Shown: positions 1 through 11,484 of the stretch, one piece after another
Numbering within the stretch: the stretch's first letter is position 1
How the letters are laid out: each line of letters begins with the position of its first letter
Notes under the pieces: model-generated
Told to the model about the DNA's origin: nothing
Databases searched by the model: none
The model's input: the letters and a program-made list of their open reading frames with translations, nothing else
Assembly: GCF_047511655.1 (NCBI RefSeq)
Contig: NC_133397.1
Location: forward strand, 11,619,501-11,683,500
From: Castor canadensis
Lineage: Eukaryota > Chordata > Mammalia > Rodentia > Castoridae
Reading direction: 5' to 3'
Length of the DNA stretch: 64,000 bases
Position numbers and translations under genes: made by a program

Positions 1-2108
1 ACAGATTCCTGTATCTCCCGTACGTGCTCTCCCCTTATCATGTGATCCAAGTCCAACCACATTGCTGTATTTGCCTTAGATCTAAAGTCTGCATATTAGG
101 GAGAATATACTATTTTTGGTCTTCTGAGCCTGGCTGACCTCGCTCAGAATGATGTTCTCCAGTTCTATCCATTTACCTGCAAATGATAAAATTTCATTCT
201 TCTTCATGGTTCAGTAAAATTCCATTGTGTACAAGTACCACATTTTCTTGATCCATTCATCAGTAGTGGGGCATCTTGGTTGTTTCCATAACTTGGCTAT
301 TGTGAATAGCAGTGCAATAAACATGGGTGTGCAGGTGCCTCTGGAGTAACCTGTGTTACATTCCTTTGGGTATATCCCCAGGAGTGGGATTGCTGGATCA
401 TATGGCAGATCTATGTTTAGATTTTTAAGAAGCCTATAAATTTTTTCTAGAGTGGTTGCACTAGCTTGCATTCCCACCAGCAGTGGACTAGGGTTCCTTT
501 TTCCCCACATCCTAGCCAACACATGTTGGTGGTGGTGTTTTTGATGATGGCTATTCTAACAGAGGTGAAGTAGAATCTTAGTATGGTTTTGATTTGCATT
601 TCCTTTATGGCTAGAGATGGTGAGCATTTTTTCATGTGTTTGTTGGCCATTTGAATTTCTTCTTTTGAGAAAGTTCTGTTTAGTTCAGTTGCCCATTTCT
701 TAAGTGGTTCATTGATTTTAGGAGAGTTTAGTTTCTTAAGTTCCCTGTATATTCTGGTTTGCAGTTCCTTGTCTGATGTATAGCTGGCAAATATTTTCTC
801 CCACTCTGTGGGTGGTCTTTTCCGTTTAGAGACCATTTCTTTTGTTTTGCAGAAGTGTTTTAATTTTATGAAGTCCCATTTGTCCATCCTTTCTCTTAGT
901 TGCAGGGCTGCTGGGGATCTATTGAGGAAGTCTTTGCCTATACCTATTAGTTCCAGAGTGTTTTCTGCTCCTTCCTGTAGTAACTTCAGAGTTTCAGGTC
1001 TGATATTTAGGTCCTTGATTCATTTTTGAGTTGATACTAGTACAGGGTGATAGACATAGATCTAGTTTCAGTTTCTTGCAGATGGGTAACCACTTTTCCC
1101 AGCAACATTTGTTGAAGAGGCTGTCTTTTTGGCAGCTTTGTCAAAAATGAGGTGGGTATAGTTGTGTGGATTCATATCCAGGTCCTCTATTCTGTTCCAC
1201 TGGTCTTCATTTCTGTTTTTATGCCAGTACCATGCTGTTTTTATTGCTATTGCTTTGTAATATAGCTTGAGGTCAGGTATTGTGATTCCTCCAGCATTGC
1301 TCTTTTTGCTGAGTATTGCTTTGGCTATTCATGGTCTCTTGTGTTTCCACATGAACTTTAGGGTAGATTTTTCAATCTCTGTGATGAAAGTCATTAGGAT
1401 TTTGATGGAATTGCATTAAACATGTAGATTGCTTTCGGTAGTATAGCCATTTTTACTATGTTGATTCTACCAATCCTTGAATATGGGAGATCTTTCCATC
1501 TTCTGTAGTTTTCCTCGATCTCTTTCTTCAGGAGTTTGTAATTCTTCTTATAGAGTTCATTCACATCCTTTGTTAAATTTACTCCTAGGTATTTGATTTT
1601 TTTTGAGGCTATTCTGAATGGAATTGTTTCCATATATTCCTTCTCAGTTTGTTCATTTTTGGTGTATAGAAAAGGTAATGATTTTTATAAGTTGATTTTT
1701 GTATCCTGCCACCTTACTGCAGCTGTTTATGATGTCTAAGAGTTTTGGGGTAGAGTTTTTTGGGTCTTTAAGGTGTAGGATCATATCATCTGCAAATAAG
1801 GATATTTTGACAGTTTCTTTACCTATTTGAATTCCTTTTATTTCTTCTTCTTGCCTAATTGCTCTCGCTAGAAATTCTAGTACTATGTTGAATAGGAGTG
1901 GGGATAGTGGGCACCCTTGTCTTTTTCCTGATTTTAGGGGAAATGGTTTCAGTTTTTCACTGTTAAGTATGATGTTGACTGTAGGTCTGTCATATATAGC
2001 CTTTACAATGTTGAGGTACTTTCCTTCTATTCCTAGTTCTCTTAGAGCTTTTATCATGAAGTGGTGTTGGATCTTGTCAAAGGCTTTTTCTGCATCTATG
2101 GAGATGAT
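1..2108 (-). mobile_element. L1 retrotransposon, 3' portion (ORF2 RT to 3' UTR), truncated by window edge
   Basis: Reading the minus strand gives the 3' two thirds of an L1 ORF2 followed by 3' UTR. Frames at 1653-2057 show reverse-transcriptase residues, including the block ending [10 protein letters not shown] and the catalytic FADD box followed by MILHLKDP. Frames at 447-887 and 211-522 carry the C-terminal cysteine region ([19 protein letters not shown]) and the LLGIYPKE/WIKKMWYLYT tail typical of L1 ORF2p. Many frame changes and stops make it a dead copy. It aligns throughout to the copies at 8863-13817 and 31930-38952 and belongs to the same recent lineage. Its 5' limit at 2108 corresponds to about position 36528 of the plus-strand copy. 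The poly(A) end and left target duplication lie outside the window. Confidence 0.95.
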
Positions 2109-2192
2109 GTCAGGATGGCCGAGTGGTCTAAGGTGCCAAACTCAAGTTCTGGTCTCTGAATGGAGGCCTGGGTTTGAATCCCACTTCTGACA
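2109..2192 (+). pseudogene. Retroposed, intron-less tRNA-Leu(CAA) pseudogene inside an L1
   Basis: The 84-nt stretch folds as a leucine tRNA. The acceptor arm GTCAGGA pairs with TTCTGAC (one G-U), with discriminator A at 2192. The D arm follows, then anticodon loop CTCAAGT with anticodon CAA, a long class II variable arm, and a T arm with loop TTTGAAT. Several changes disrupt it: one mismatch in the anticodon stem, one in the T stem (CTGGG/CCCAC), and C to T in the B box. Mammalian tRNA-Leu(CAA) genes normally carry an intron just after the anticodon, and none is present here, so the source was probably spliced RNA. It joins L1 directly on both sides, with opposite L1 orientations left and right. 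The family call is firm; transcription is unlikely. Confidence 0.88.
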
Positions 2193-2266
2193 CATTCCTT
2201 CATCAGAAAGATCATACACCATGAGCAAGTTGGCTTCATCTTAGGGATGCAGGGGTGGTTCAACAC
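2193..2266 (+). mobile_element. Inverted 5' segment of the same L1 insertion
   Basis: This short piece is L1 ORF2 in the plus orientation, opposite to 1-2108. It contains CACCATGAGCAAG and GGATGCAGGGGTGGTTCAAC, matching positions about 36405-36472 of the plus-strand L1, which encode the RT region around IIHHDQ. About 55 L1 bases between this piece and the minus-strand part are missing. The arrangement fits a 5' inversion made by twin priming. The right boundary, near the end of GGTTCAACAC, is approximate. Confidence 0.8.
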
Positions 2267-5200
2267 TATTTTAGATGAACATTAACTCTTTCTTTTGATT
2301 CCCTCAGTCTGTTTATCTCTTGCTACTTCCATAGTAATACCTATCACAACTAAAGACCCTCATCTCAGGGTCAGTCACTAAGACATTCCCTTTCTCATCC
2401 ACTGGTGTAGTCGCCGTACCTTAAGGAAGGAAGTGTCTGTCATGTTGTAAATGATTAATAAACCTAGTGAAATGTTGACCAAGGGAATGTTAACAGCTGA
2501 GAAACTGATTTTAAATCCATGTTTTTATGCAAAACCACAAGGAATATCTAGTTTCAATTCATGCTCCAATGAAATCACAGTTACATAAAGAGTAAATTGA
2601 GCATTATTCCAAATAAATGTCACTTGTCCAAGTATAATAAATTGAAAGTCAGAAGTCACTACCACCAAAAGGCTAGATGTTGGTAATAAATACGACAAAG
2701 CACTAATCAGAGAAAGAGACCCAACCCTTCATCCTCAAGTCACTGAACAAAGGCCTCATTGCTTCCAAAACCCAGAAAGAACATCCAAAAATGTATTGAG
2801 TCTAAAATAGTTAAATATATTTTGGAGACAACTGGGTGAGAGGAAAAAAAGAGCAGCCAGGAAAAGCAGTGTTAAACCCAAGAGTCAAATTTGTTTTATA
2901 CCTGCTTATAGAGAAGCTATGACACATTAGATATCAGAAAGCAAACTTCTTTAGGAGTTATGATCTCCACTATTGCTTAAAAATTGAAACATTCTCCTCC
3001 CTCATTTCATAGCTTCCTGACCACGCAGTTGCTGAAGGTTAGTGTGCCGGCTTCCATATCCATGCTCACAAAACATTCTCTATATTTAAGTAATCCCTTG
3101 TTTGGGTGAAAACTAATAATATGAATTTAGCCACGTTTATTATCACTGCCTCCTATGGTAATGTAAAATTCTATTTCAAACCATACTGCATCACTTAGAG
3201 ATACAGATGAAAGAGTATTTTAAACAGAAATAGGAAAAAAGCAAAACAAATCAAAAACCTTTGAAAAGGAAGCTGACCACTGATTTTTGACAGCAAGGGC
3301 ATTTAATACCAAGAAAACATAATTTAATAAACAATTAATGTGATTAATCAGAAGTTCTGCATTCTAATTTTCAGGGCACGTCCAAGTGCACCATTATGTT
3401 AAATTGCTATTTCATAGGATGTGTTGCAGGGATTAAATGTGTAGAATCTTGAAGCCTCTAGGAAGTTTTAACTGAAATTTTTGAGCTGAAAATACCTCCT
3501 GTTACAGAGACATGCCTTTTATGGAAGTTTTTCACAAATTACTTAAAAATGAATAACATATTTCCCAGACAACAGTATTATATGTTTCTTCATCTATAAA
3601 TTGCTCTTTTATATACATATGTATATGTAATTTAGTTGCATATATATACATATATATTCCATTCATGTTTTTCTGGAAATCTTAAATATTTTCTAAAAGA
3701 GTAGATGTGTTAAGTGCACTCAGGTTATACAAAAGAGAATGACATGGAGTAGTAGGTCTCTTTGTGCATTCTACTAATAATTATCCTCCCATTACTACAT
3801 TTCCTCTTCCCCTAGTGTCCTTGGATTAAGTGCCTACACCACCAATCCTTTTATATCTTCTTGTACATCACTGATCACTCCTTGATCCTTTTCCTAATTC
3901 AGCTTGACTATTGCAACTGATAATTTGTAACCTCACTTTTCCCTTGTAGTTTAAGATATGATGGGTCTCTGACATTACTTAATTCCCCTCCACAGGACCT
4001 TATGTATCTCTTCATTGATTGATTGACTGATTGATTCAACAAAATTGAATGAATGTTTATGTGTTAGCAATTGAGAAGAGAAGAAGACAAATGGAATATC
4101 GTCCCTCTCTTCAAGTTTCTTAGCATAGAGATCTGTATGTAACCATAATTACCCTACTGCATTATTATCAAAAAATTAAATTCAAATGCTGCACCAGTGT
4201 AGTGAATTTGGAGAGAATATTTTTTCCTTGAAGAGAAGACAGTAGAAGTGATATTTACACTGAACCCTAGAGAGACATTAAGAATTTTTCACAGGCAAAA
4301 GCAATCACTTGAATATCCTAAGTAGGCAAAAGTATGGACCAACAAATCTAATGATGAAATTTTGTGTCATGTTCATGGACTTCTGAATTGTCTTCTCTGA
4401 CTGAAGGACAGAAGATCCTTATCTCTGATGAGGTTACAAAAAAAAAACTTTTTATCAAAAAGAAAATCTATCAAGTGTAAGATGTGGGACATATCTCCTC
4501 TAGCCTAAAGCACCTCCCCACTATCAAACTACATGTACACCTAGGAATTTTCATCATCTTCTTTGTGCATTACACAAAAAATTATTTATACCAATGGCAA
4601 CACAATTAAATAGGAGGCAGTAACATTTTGGGTTCAGTGTCCAAAATTTTACTCCAGACTAGTATGTTGTTTCTGTGACACAGAAATCCTCCCCCTAAAT
4701 ATCACATTTAGTTATACGTTATAGAGGTCAATATTGAAATACCATACCAAAGTTACACCTAAGAAGTTGCAAATTTGGAAATTTGATGTGGTGAGTTTTT
4801 CAGCTTCCTTTCTTGTAAGTATATTCAGGAAAGAAGCCATATTGAAAACTAGAATGCTAACACAAACTATCAGTCATTGAGCCCCAAATTCTGCATCATG
4901 TAATGTAGCTACACCATTTTAAATTCTCAAATCTCTGGTGAGCTATTGCTAATTCAGCTTTTGTAAGATTAAAAATAGCTGAGGTTCAAAATGTTAAGTA
5001 ATTTACCCAAGTCACACAGTTCTCAACAAGAATCTAAGCCAACATTTGGAAACTTTTATTTTGGACTCCACTATGCACTGAGAGCTCAAGGATTTTACTA
5101 CACAAATTTGTGTTTAATAAGAACTACAAGATGAGTATAAAGTCATCAATATATATATTTAACTTTAAGGCATTTTTCAGTTAATCGGCCAACATTCTTA

Positions 5201-5734
5201 AAGGATACTAAAATTCATTCCAAAATATACATGTGCCTAGTTCTAAGATAGAAAATATTGCCATTTGAATATAACTTAAACCAGCCATGTGACCCATGTA
5301 TCATTAGAAAAATCAAGTCAGTGAATTTAAATGGCATGTCTATATAATCATAGAGCTGAGATTTGATTACATGTAATGTCATACATCTAAACCTTTTTCT
5401 TTTTCTATAGAATGTCACCATCACTCCCTCACAGAAGTTAGACTATGCATGGCTAACGAGTACAGTCACCTACGTTGTTTATTGTTGGAACTATTGTGTA
5501 GAGAAGGTATTCGTTTTTCAGAAGTCATACTTACAATCAAAGTATGAGAAAGTATAGACCTTAGTAATGAAAAAATCAATAATTATACTCTACTGGGGAA
5601 TTTTAGTCAATGATCTGGCTTGCAATTAAGTAATATATTGTGCTGGAAATGTACCTGATTTCTTTCTTTCTGTACTAAATGTGGAACAGGATTTACAGGC
5701 AAAACAACAGGGCCCAGCTCTGATTTAGCTTAGC
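2267..5734. other. Unique intergenic sequence with minor relics
   Basis: No gene is supported. There is a TA/CATATA-rich patch at 3607-3658, a short TTGA-type run at 4015-4036 and a probable minus-strand MIR remnant near 4978-5050. The longest reading frame is 69 codons (5215-5424, minus) and shows no recognisable domain. Confidence 0.6.
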
Positions 5735-5925
5735 ATTAATTATTGCTAGCATCCAATAACATTCTCTGTGTGCCATCCACAGTGTTACATGGCTTCTTTA
5801 ACTTATGTAATTTAATCTTCAAATTCAAGTTCCTTCATATCGTATCTTTCTGTCCCCATTTTGTGCTTAATCTGGAGTTGAGAGGCTTAAGTAGCTCATC
5901 TCAGGAAACTTAACCATTGAAAGAA
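5735..5925 (-). repeat. MIR-family SINE remnant
   Basis: Antisense MIR core features can be followed: an element resembling 'cactgtgctaagc..tacatnatctcatttaatcctcaca', then 'CCCCATTTT', then a degenerate 'gaggcttaagtagctc'. It is highly diverged, as expected for a mammal-wide relic. Boundaries are approximate. Confidence 0.6.
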
Positions 5926-7029
5926 CTGATAATTCATTCCTATACAGGCCTTGGAAACCAAATGTTGCATCTCAAAATATACACATGTTCTGGGCAAGCC
6001 ACTTAACTACTCCAACCTTTTCTTTCTCAGATTACGATATTGGCTCTGAAGCCAGAACAAAATGAGATCTTTCTAGAGAGAATGACAGCATGACAGGGTG
6101 AGTTAATATCATTAACAGACACATTGGTACCCATGTGTTACCCATGGCTGTTATCATTTTATGTATGTCCGAGAGCGGGGGCAGCAACATGTACCCCAGA
6201 AAGCTTGAGAGCATCCTTCGGTTCTCCTATGAGAAAGCTGCGAAAATGGAAGAACCCCGTCTTCCATGAAACTGATTGTGTCCATGGTGCTGATCCATGC
6301 ACTATTATGTGACCTGGACCTATGAACAAAGATCAAAAATCACGTGACAGAAGGGGAAGTACAATTGTATGGGAATCCAGAGTGGATTTTAAGTCTATTC
6401 TCCATGACATAATAAATCCCTCTGGACACAGTCTGCTAAGGGATGTAACCTGACCCAACAGGATCACTGTCCTCAAAATCCCTAAACTCTGGCTAATTTC
6501 AGAAAAGTCAGCTCACCTCAGGGAGGCATGATAGAACAGAAAGCTGACAAATCTGCTTACAGCATTTGTAAAAGCTCAAAAATGGAAACTGAGCCATATT
6601 TTCTTGGCATGAGTATAGCTATAGTTATGAAAATGAAGGAAAGACAGTAAGTAGCATAAAGTAAGATAATCGTATAGCTGCATATAGGAGCATAAGGTAT
6701 AATACTGAAGGGCAGGTGTTTATAACATTTATTTCTTTAACCTGCGTAGAGATTTCACAGCTATTCATATTATAATTCAATAAACTGAATATTTTTTGTT
6801 TTATATGCTTTTTATGTGTTAGTTACACTTGGTGATAATTTTTTTAAGTCTTCCAATGGCTTTCAAGTTTTAGGAAAAATCCTGGAGGATTTTAGGCACT
6901 GTATGTAAGATTTGGTCATCTAGAAGCATTATATACACAACTATTAAAGGGTGCCATCTTCCTACAACTTGTCTAACTTTTTGCACACCTAAAATAATAC
7001 TCTCATTTGTGACTTAACCCTAAATATAA
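5926..7029. other. Unique intergenic sequence
   Basis: No gene or clear repeat is recognised. Frames of about 60 codons on both strands around 6032-6336 overlap one another and lack family features. They are treated as chance frames. Confidence 0.55.
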
Positions 7030-7700
7030 AAAGAGAACTACCATATTATCCAACCACCCCACTTTGTGGTATAAATACAAGGAAATAAAACCCATATGTT
7101 AAAGAAATATCTGTACTCCCGTATTTATTGCAACACTATTCACAATAGTCTAAAGATGGAATCAACAGAGGTATCGTGGATGGGTTAATGCATAAAGAGA
7201 ATATGGTATATATACTATGGAATATATATTCAGCCATAATAAAGAACGAAATTCTGTCACATGTAGCAAAAATGTAGTGAGGAGGTCATTATATATTAAG
7301 TGAAATAACCCAGACACAGGAAGACAAATGCTGCATGTTCTCACTCATATGTGAGAGTTAAAGAAGTTGTTCTCACTCATGTGGGAGCTAAAAATGAACA
7401 AAATAGTAAAATAGTAGTCAGTAAAGGTTAGGAAGGAACAAATACTAAAAGGTTGGAAAATGGATGCCAAAATATGTTAGGTAAGAGGAGTAACTACTAT
7501 GCTCTATAGCAGAGCAGATTCACCAGCTTATACCAATTTATTACATTGTTTATAAAGAACTAGAAGATAAAACATGATAAATATCAAGGACATGAACATG
7601 ATATGTATCCTGATTGGATCGTGACAGATTGGACACAGTATTCAACCCACAGATATAGACAACTTTTATGTAAATCAAAATTTTTAAATATTTTTGAATA
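7030..7700 (+). mobile_element. Old L1 3' end (L1MA-like)
   Basis: The plus strand shows the end of ORF2 and the 3' UTR of an old mammalian L1: 'caacactattcacaatagtc', 'atggaatatatattcagccat', 'aagtgaaataacccagacaca' and 'gttctcactcatatgtg'. There is no open frame. Divergence is much higher than in the recent L1 copies. End points are approximate. Confidence 0.85.
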
Positions 7701-8504
7701 AATAACTTGCTGTTTGATTCCTTGGTGAATCCTGTGACTCGCCTTCTTGCGTGTTGAGTCTGAGAGTAAAACTTACATGCCTAAGTAACCTGCAGCCAAA
7801 CCTGTTGAGAACTGGTACCCACAGGGGTTAAATCCAGAAGGCTCTTGTTTGGAGTTTCACCAAAAGGTGCATGAATTATGGATCAGTCAGAACTAGGTTT
7901 CAATCAAGTTCCACTTTCCTGGAGGGTGACCTTGAGAAAGAAATTTAAATGTTCAAAACTTTATCTTTCTTACCCTACAATATTTTTGCCTATAACATTT
8001 ATCTTTTTTAGAATAAGGCAACATACGCAAAGGTGCTTAGTGTCAGGTTCAAAGTATGTAATTTTGCCTCCAATTTTAGCTGTCATGTTCATGTAGGTCC
8101 AGGTCATATAAATGTACTTCCCCACCTCTGATGACCCTGTCTGTGACTACAATACCTTGTCCTGAACATCTGCCGAATCAGGCTGTCCAGCCCAACAGTC
8201 CAGGATCCTCATACCAATGATGTATTAGCAGGACAAAGGCTGTCTCTTCCCTGGGTACCATGTTTTAGTCTCTCCCTCTTTTCCCCAATGCTGTGCTCCC
8301 CCATCCTGATATCCAGGATATCCTGGTACCCAAACTGAATTATGTTATTGGCTGGACTTGTTGGAATTATTGATCCTGCCCTTCTGGATCATTTCAGACT
8401 AGATATCCATCTCTTACACTTTGTATAAAACAAAACCTAGGAGTGGAGGATTAAGGCAGGAAGAGGAAAAAAATCCAACTTGTAGGAGAAGGGCAGGTGA
8501 ATGA
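7701..8504. other. Unique intergenic sequence
   Basis: No gene is supported. A 72-codon frame at 7878-8096 has no recognisable features. Nothing else was identified. Confidence 0.5.
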
Positions 8505-8706
8505 AGGAATATGGTGGATAGACTTCATATACTTATATGAAATTGAACAAAGAAACCTCTTGCAATTGCTTTAAGTGGGGCTGGGAGGAATGAGGGGGAG
8601 AGACCATGTAGTTGATCAAACCACTGTACAATATAAGTCTATTTAGAACTGTCACAATGAATCCCCCCTGTGCATTGAATATATCCTAATAAAAAATTTA
8701 AAAATC
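8505..8706 (+). mobile_element. 3' UTR fragment of an older rodent L1 lineage
   Basis: The segment aligns to 20890-21115 (plus) and to the complement of about 62560-62760. Shared blocks include 'ggaatatggt', 'acttcatata', 'aaagaaacctcttrcaattg', 'ccccctgt' and 'gaatatatcctaataaaaaa'. It ends in AATAAA-like sequence and an A-rich tail, so it is a severely 5'-truncated insertion. Confidence 0.8.
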
Positions 8707-8852
8707 AGAAGTTAGAGTCTGGAGCTATACTTCTAATTCTGAGAAGAGTTTTTATTTTATTTAAGATTGGATTGTCATATTAGTCTGGAAATGTGACCAT
8801 CTAGAAATTCTGGCTTACCTGAACATGGTTTGATATATGTAACAAAGATAAT

Positions 8853-8862
8853 TTGTTTTTAT
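8853..8862. repeat. Probable left target-site duplication of the minus-strand L1
   Basis: TTGTTTTTAT lies just outside the L1 poly(A) end (poly-T on this strand) and recurs at 13818-13827 just outside the L1 5' end. The match is 10/10, but the word is T-rich, so chance cannot be fully excluded. Confidence 0.65.
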
Positions 8863-8910
8863 TCTCCTTTTTTTATTTATTCATATGTGCATACAATGTT
8901 TGGGTCATTT

Positions 8911-8950
8911 CTCCCCCTTTCCCCACCCCCTCCCTACCACCCCCACCCCT
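8911..8950 (-). repeat. G-rich tract of the L1 3' UTR (C-rich on + strand)
   Basis: Runs of four to five C on this strand (CCCCC, CCCC, CCCCC, CCC, CCCCC, CCCC) mean G runs on the L1 sense strand. It is positionally equivalent to 38834-38893 in the plus copy. A polypurine, G-quadruplex-prone 3' UTR tract is a known property of mammalian L1s. Confidence 0.75.
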
Positions 8951-9323
8951 TGCTACTGGCAGAAACTAATTTGCCCTTATCTCTAATTTTGTTGAAGAGA
9001 GAGTATAAGCAATAATAGGAAGGAACAAGTTTTTGCTAGTTGACATAAGGATAGCTATACAGGGAGTTGACTTGCATTGATTTCCTGTGCATGTGTGTTA
9101 CCTTCTAAATTAATTCTTCTTGATCTAACCTTCTCTCTAGTTCCTGGTCCCCTTCTCCTATTGGCCTCAGTTGCTTTAAAGTATCTCCTTTAGTTTCTCT
9201 GCATTGAGGGCAACAAATGCTATCAAGTTTCTTAGGTGTCTCACCTATCCTCGTACCTCCCTTGTGTGCTGTCCCTTTATCATGTGATCAAAGTCCAATC
9301 ACTTTGTTGTGTTTGCCCTTGAG

Positions 9324-11478
9324 CTAATGTCCGCATATGAGGGAGAACAGACGATTTTTGGTCTTTTGGATCAGGCTAACCTCACTCAGAATGATGTTCT
9401 CCAATTCCATCCATTTACTAGCAAATGATAACATTTCGTTCTTCTTCATGGCTGCATAAAATTCCGTTGTGTATAGATACCACATTTTCTTAATCCATTT
9501 GTCAGTGGTGGGGCATCTTGGCTGTTTCCATAACTTGACTATTGTGAATAGTGCTGCAATAAACATGGGTGTGTAGGTGCCTCTGGAGTAACCTGTGTCA
9601 CAGTCTTTTGGGTATATCCCCAAGAGTAGTATTGCTGGATCAAATGGTAGATCAATGTTTAGCTTTTTGAGTAGCCTCCAAATTTTTTTCTAGACTGGTT
9701 GTACTAGATTACATTCCCACCAACAGTGTAAGAGGGTTCCTTTTTCCTCACACCCTCACCAACACCTGTTGTTGGTGGTGTTGCTGATGATGGCTATTCT
9801 AACAGGGGTGAGGTGGAATCTTAGTGTGGTTTTAATTTGCATTTCGTTTGTTGCTAGAGATGGTGAGCATTTTTTCATGTGTTTTTTGGCCATTTGAATT
9901 TCTTCTTTTGAGAAAGTTCTGTTTAGTTCACTTGCCCATTTCTTTATTGGTTCATTAATTTTAGAGAATTTAATGTTTAAGTTCACTATATATTCTGGTT
10001 ATCAGTCCTTTGTCTGATGTATAGTTGGCAAATATTTTCTCCCACTCTGTGGGTGTTGTCTTCAGTTTAGAGACCATTTCTTTTGATGAACAGAAGCTTT
10101 TTAGTTTTATGAGGTCCCATTTATCTATTCTATCACTTAGTTGCTATGATGCTGGCGTTTTGTTGAGAAAGTTCTTATCTATACCTACTAACTCCGGAGT
10201 ATTTCCTACTCTTTCCTGTATCAACTTTAAAGTTTGTGGTCTGATATTAAGATCCTTGATCCATTTTGAGTTAATCTTGGTATAGGGTGATATACATGGA
10301 TCTAGTTTCAGTTTTTTGCAGACTGCTAACCAGTTTTCCCAGCAGTTTTTGTTGAAGAGGCTGCTATTTCTCCATCGTATATTTTTAGCTCCTTTGTCAA
10401 AGACAAGTTGGTTATAGTTGTGTGGCTTCATATCTGGGTCCTCTATTCTGTGCCACTGGTCTTCATGTCTGTTTTTGTGCCAGACATGCTGTTTTTATCG
10501 TTATTGCTTTGTAATATAGTTTGAAATCAGGTATGGTGATACTTCCAGCATTGTTCTTTTGACTGAGTATTGCCTTAGCTATTCGTGGCCTCTTGTGTTT
10601 CCATATAAATTTAATGGTAGATTTTTCAATCTCTTTAATGAATGTCATTGGAATTTTGATGGGAATTGCATTAAACATGTAGATTACTTTTGGGAGTATA
10701 GACATTTTTACTATGTTGATTCTACCAATCCATGAGCATGGGCGATCTCTCCACTTTCTATAGTCTTCCTCAATCTCTTTCTTCAGAAGTTTATAGTTTT
10801 CCTTGTAGAGGTCATTCACATCTTTTGTTAGGTTTACACCTAGGCATTTGATTTTTTTTTGAGGCTATTGTAAATGGAATTGTTTTCATATATTCTTTCT
10901 CAGCTTGTTCATTATTAGTGTATAGAAATGCTAATGATTTTTCTATGTTGATTTTATATCCTGCTACCTTCCTATAGCTATTATTGGTATCTAGGAGCTT
11001 TTGAGTAGAGTTTTTTGGGTCTTTAAGGTATAGGATCATATCATCTGCAAATAGGGATATTTTGACAGTTTCTTTACCTATTTGTATTCGTTTTATTCCT
11101 TCTTCTTGCCTAATTGCTCTGGCTAGGAATTCCAGTACTATGTTGAATAGGAGTGGAGATAGTGGGCATCCTTGTCTAGTTCCTGATTTTAGAGGGAATG
11201 GTTTCAGTTTTTTCTCCATTAAGTATAATGCTGGCTGTAGGTTTGTCATATATAGCTTTTATAATGTTGAGGTACTTTCCTTCTATTCCTAGTTTTCTTA
11301 GAGCTTTTATCATGAAATGGTGTTGGATCTTATCAAAGGCTTTTTCTGCATCTATTGAGATGATCAAGTGGTTTTTGTCTCTGCTTCTGTTAATGTGTTT
11401 TTTTTTACATTTGTTGATTTTCGTATGTTGAACCACCCCTGCATTCCTGGGATGAAGCCTACTTGGTCGTGGTGAATG
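9324..11478 (-). pseudogene. L1 ORF2 remnant (reverse transcriptase to C-terminus)
   Basis: Several shifted frames together give the RT and C-terminal parts of ORF2p. 11176-11436 carries [14 protein letters not shown]. 10812-11249 carries [16 protein letters not shown] and the FADDMILYL active-site box. 10463-10819 carries the IGRINIVKM and [10 protein letters not shown] region. 10144-10431 and 9756-9986 follow. The C-terminus at 9324-9623 ends FSLICGH, as L1 ORF2p normally does. The endonuclease domain is absent because of the internal deletion. It would have made the L1 reverse transcriptase; now it is broken. Confidence 0.9.
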
Positions 11479-11484
11479 ATCTCA

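Noticed and set aside
1885-2190. 101-codon frame spanning L1 and the tRNA
   Set aside because: It is antisense to ORF2 and passes through the tRNA; a shadow frame.
2109-2192. A functional tRNA-Leu gene
   Set aside because: Stem mismatches, a mutated B box, absence of the usual intron and its position inside an L1 indicate a pseudogene.
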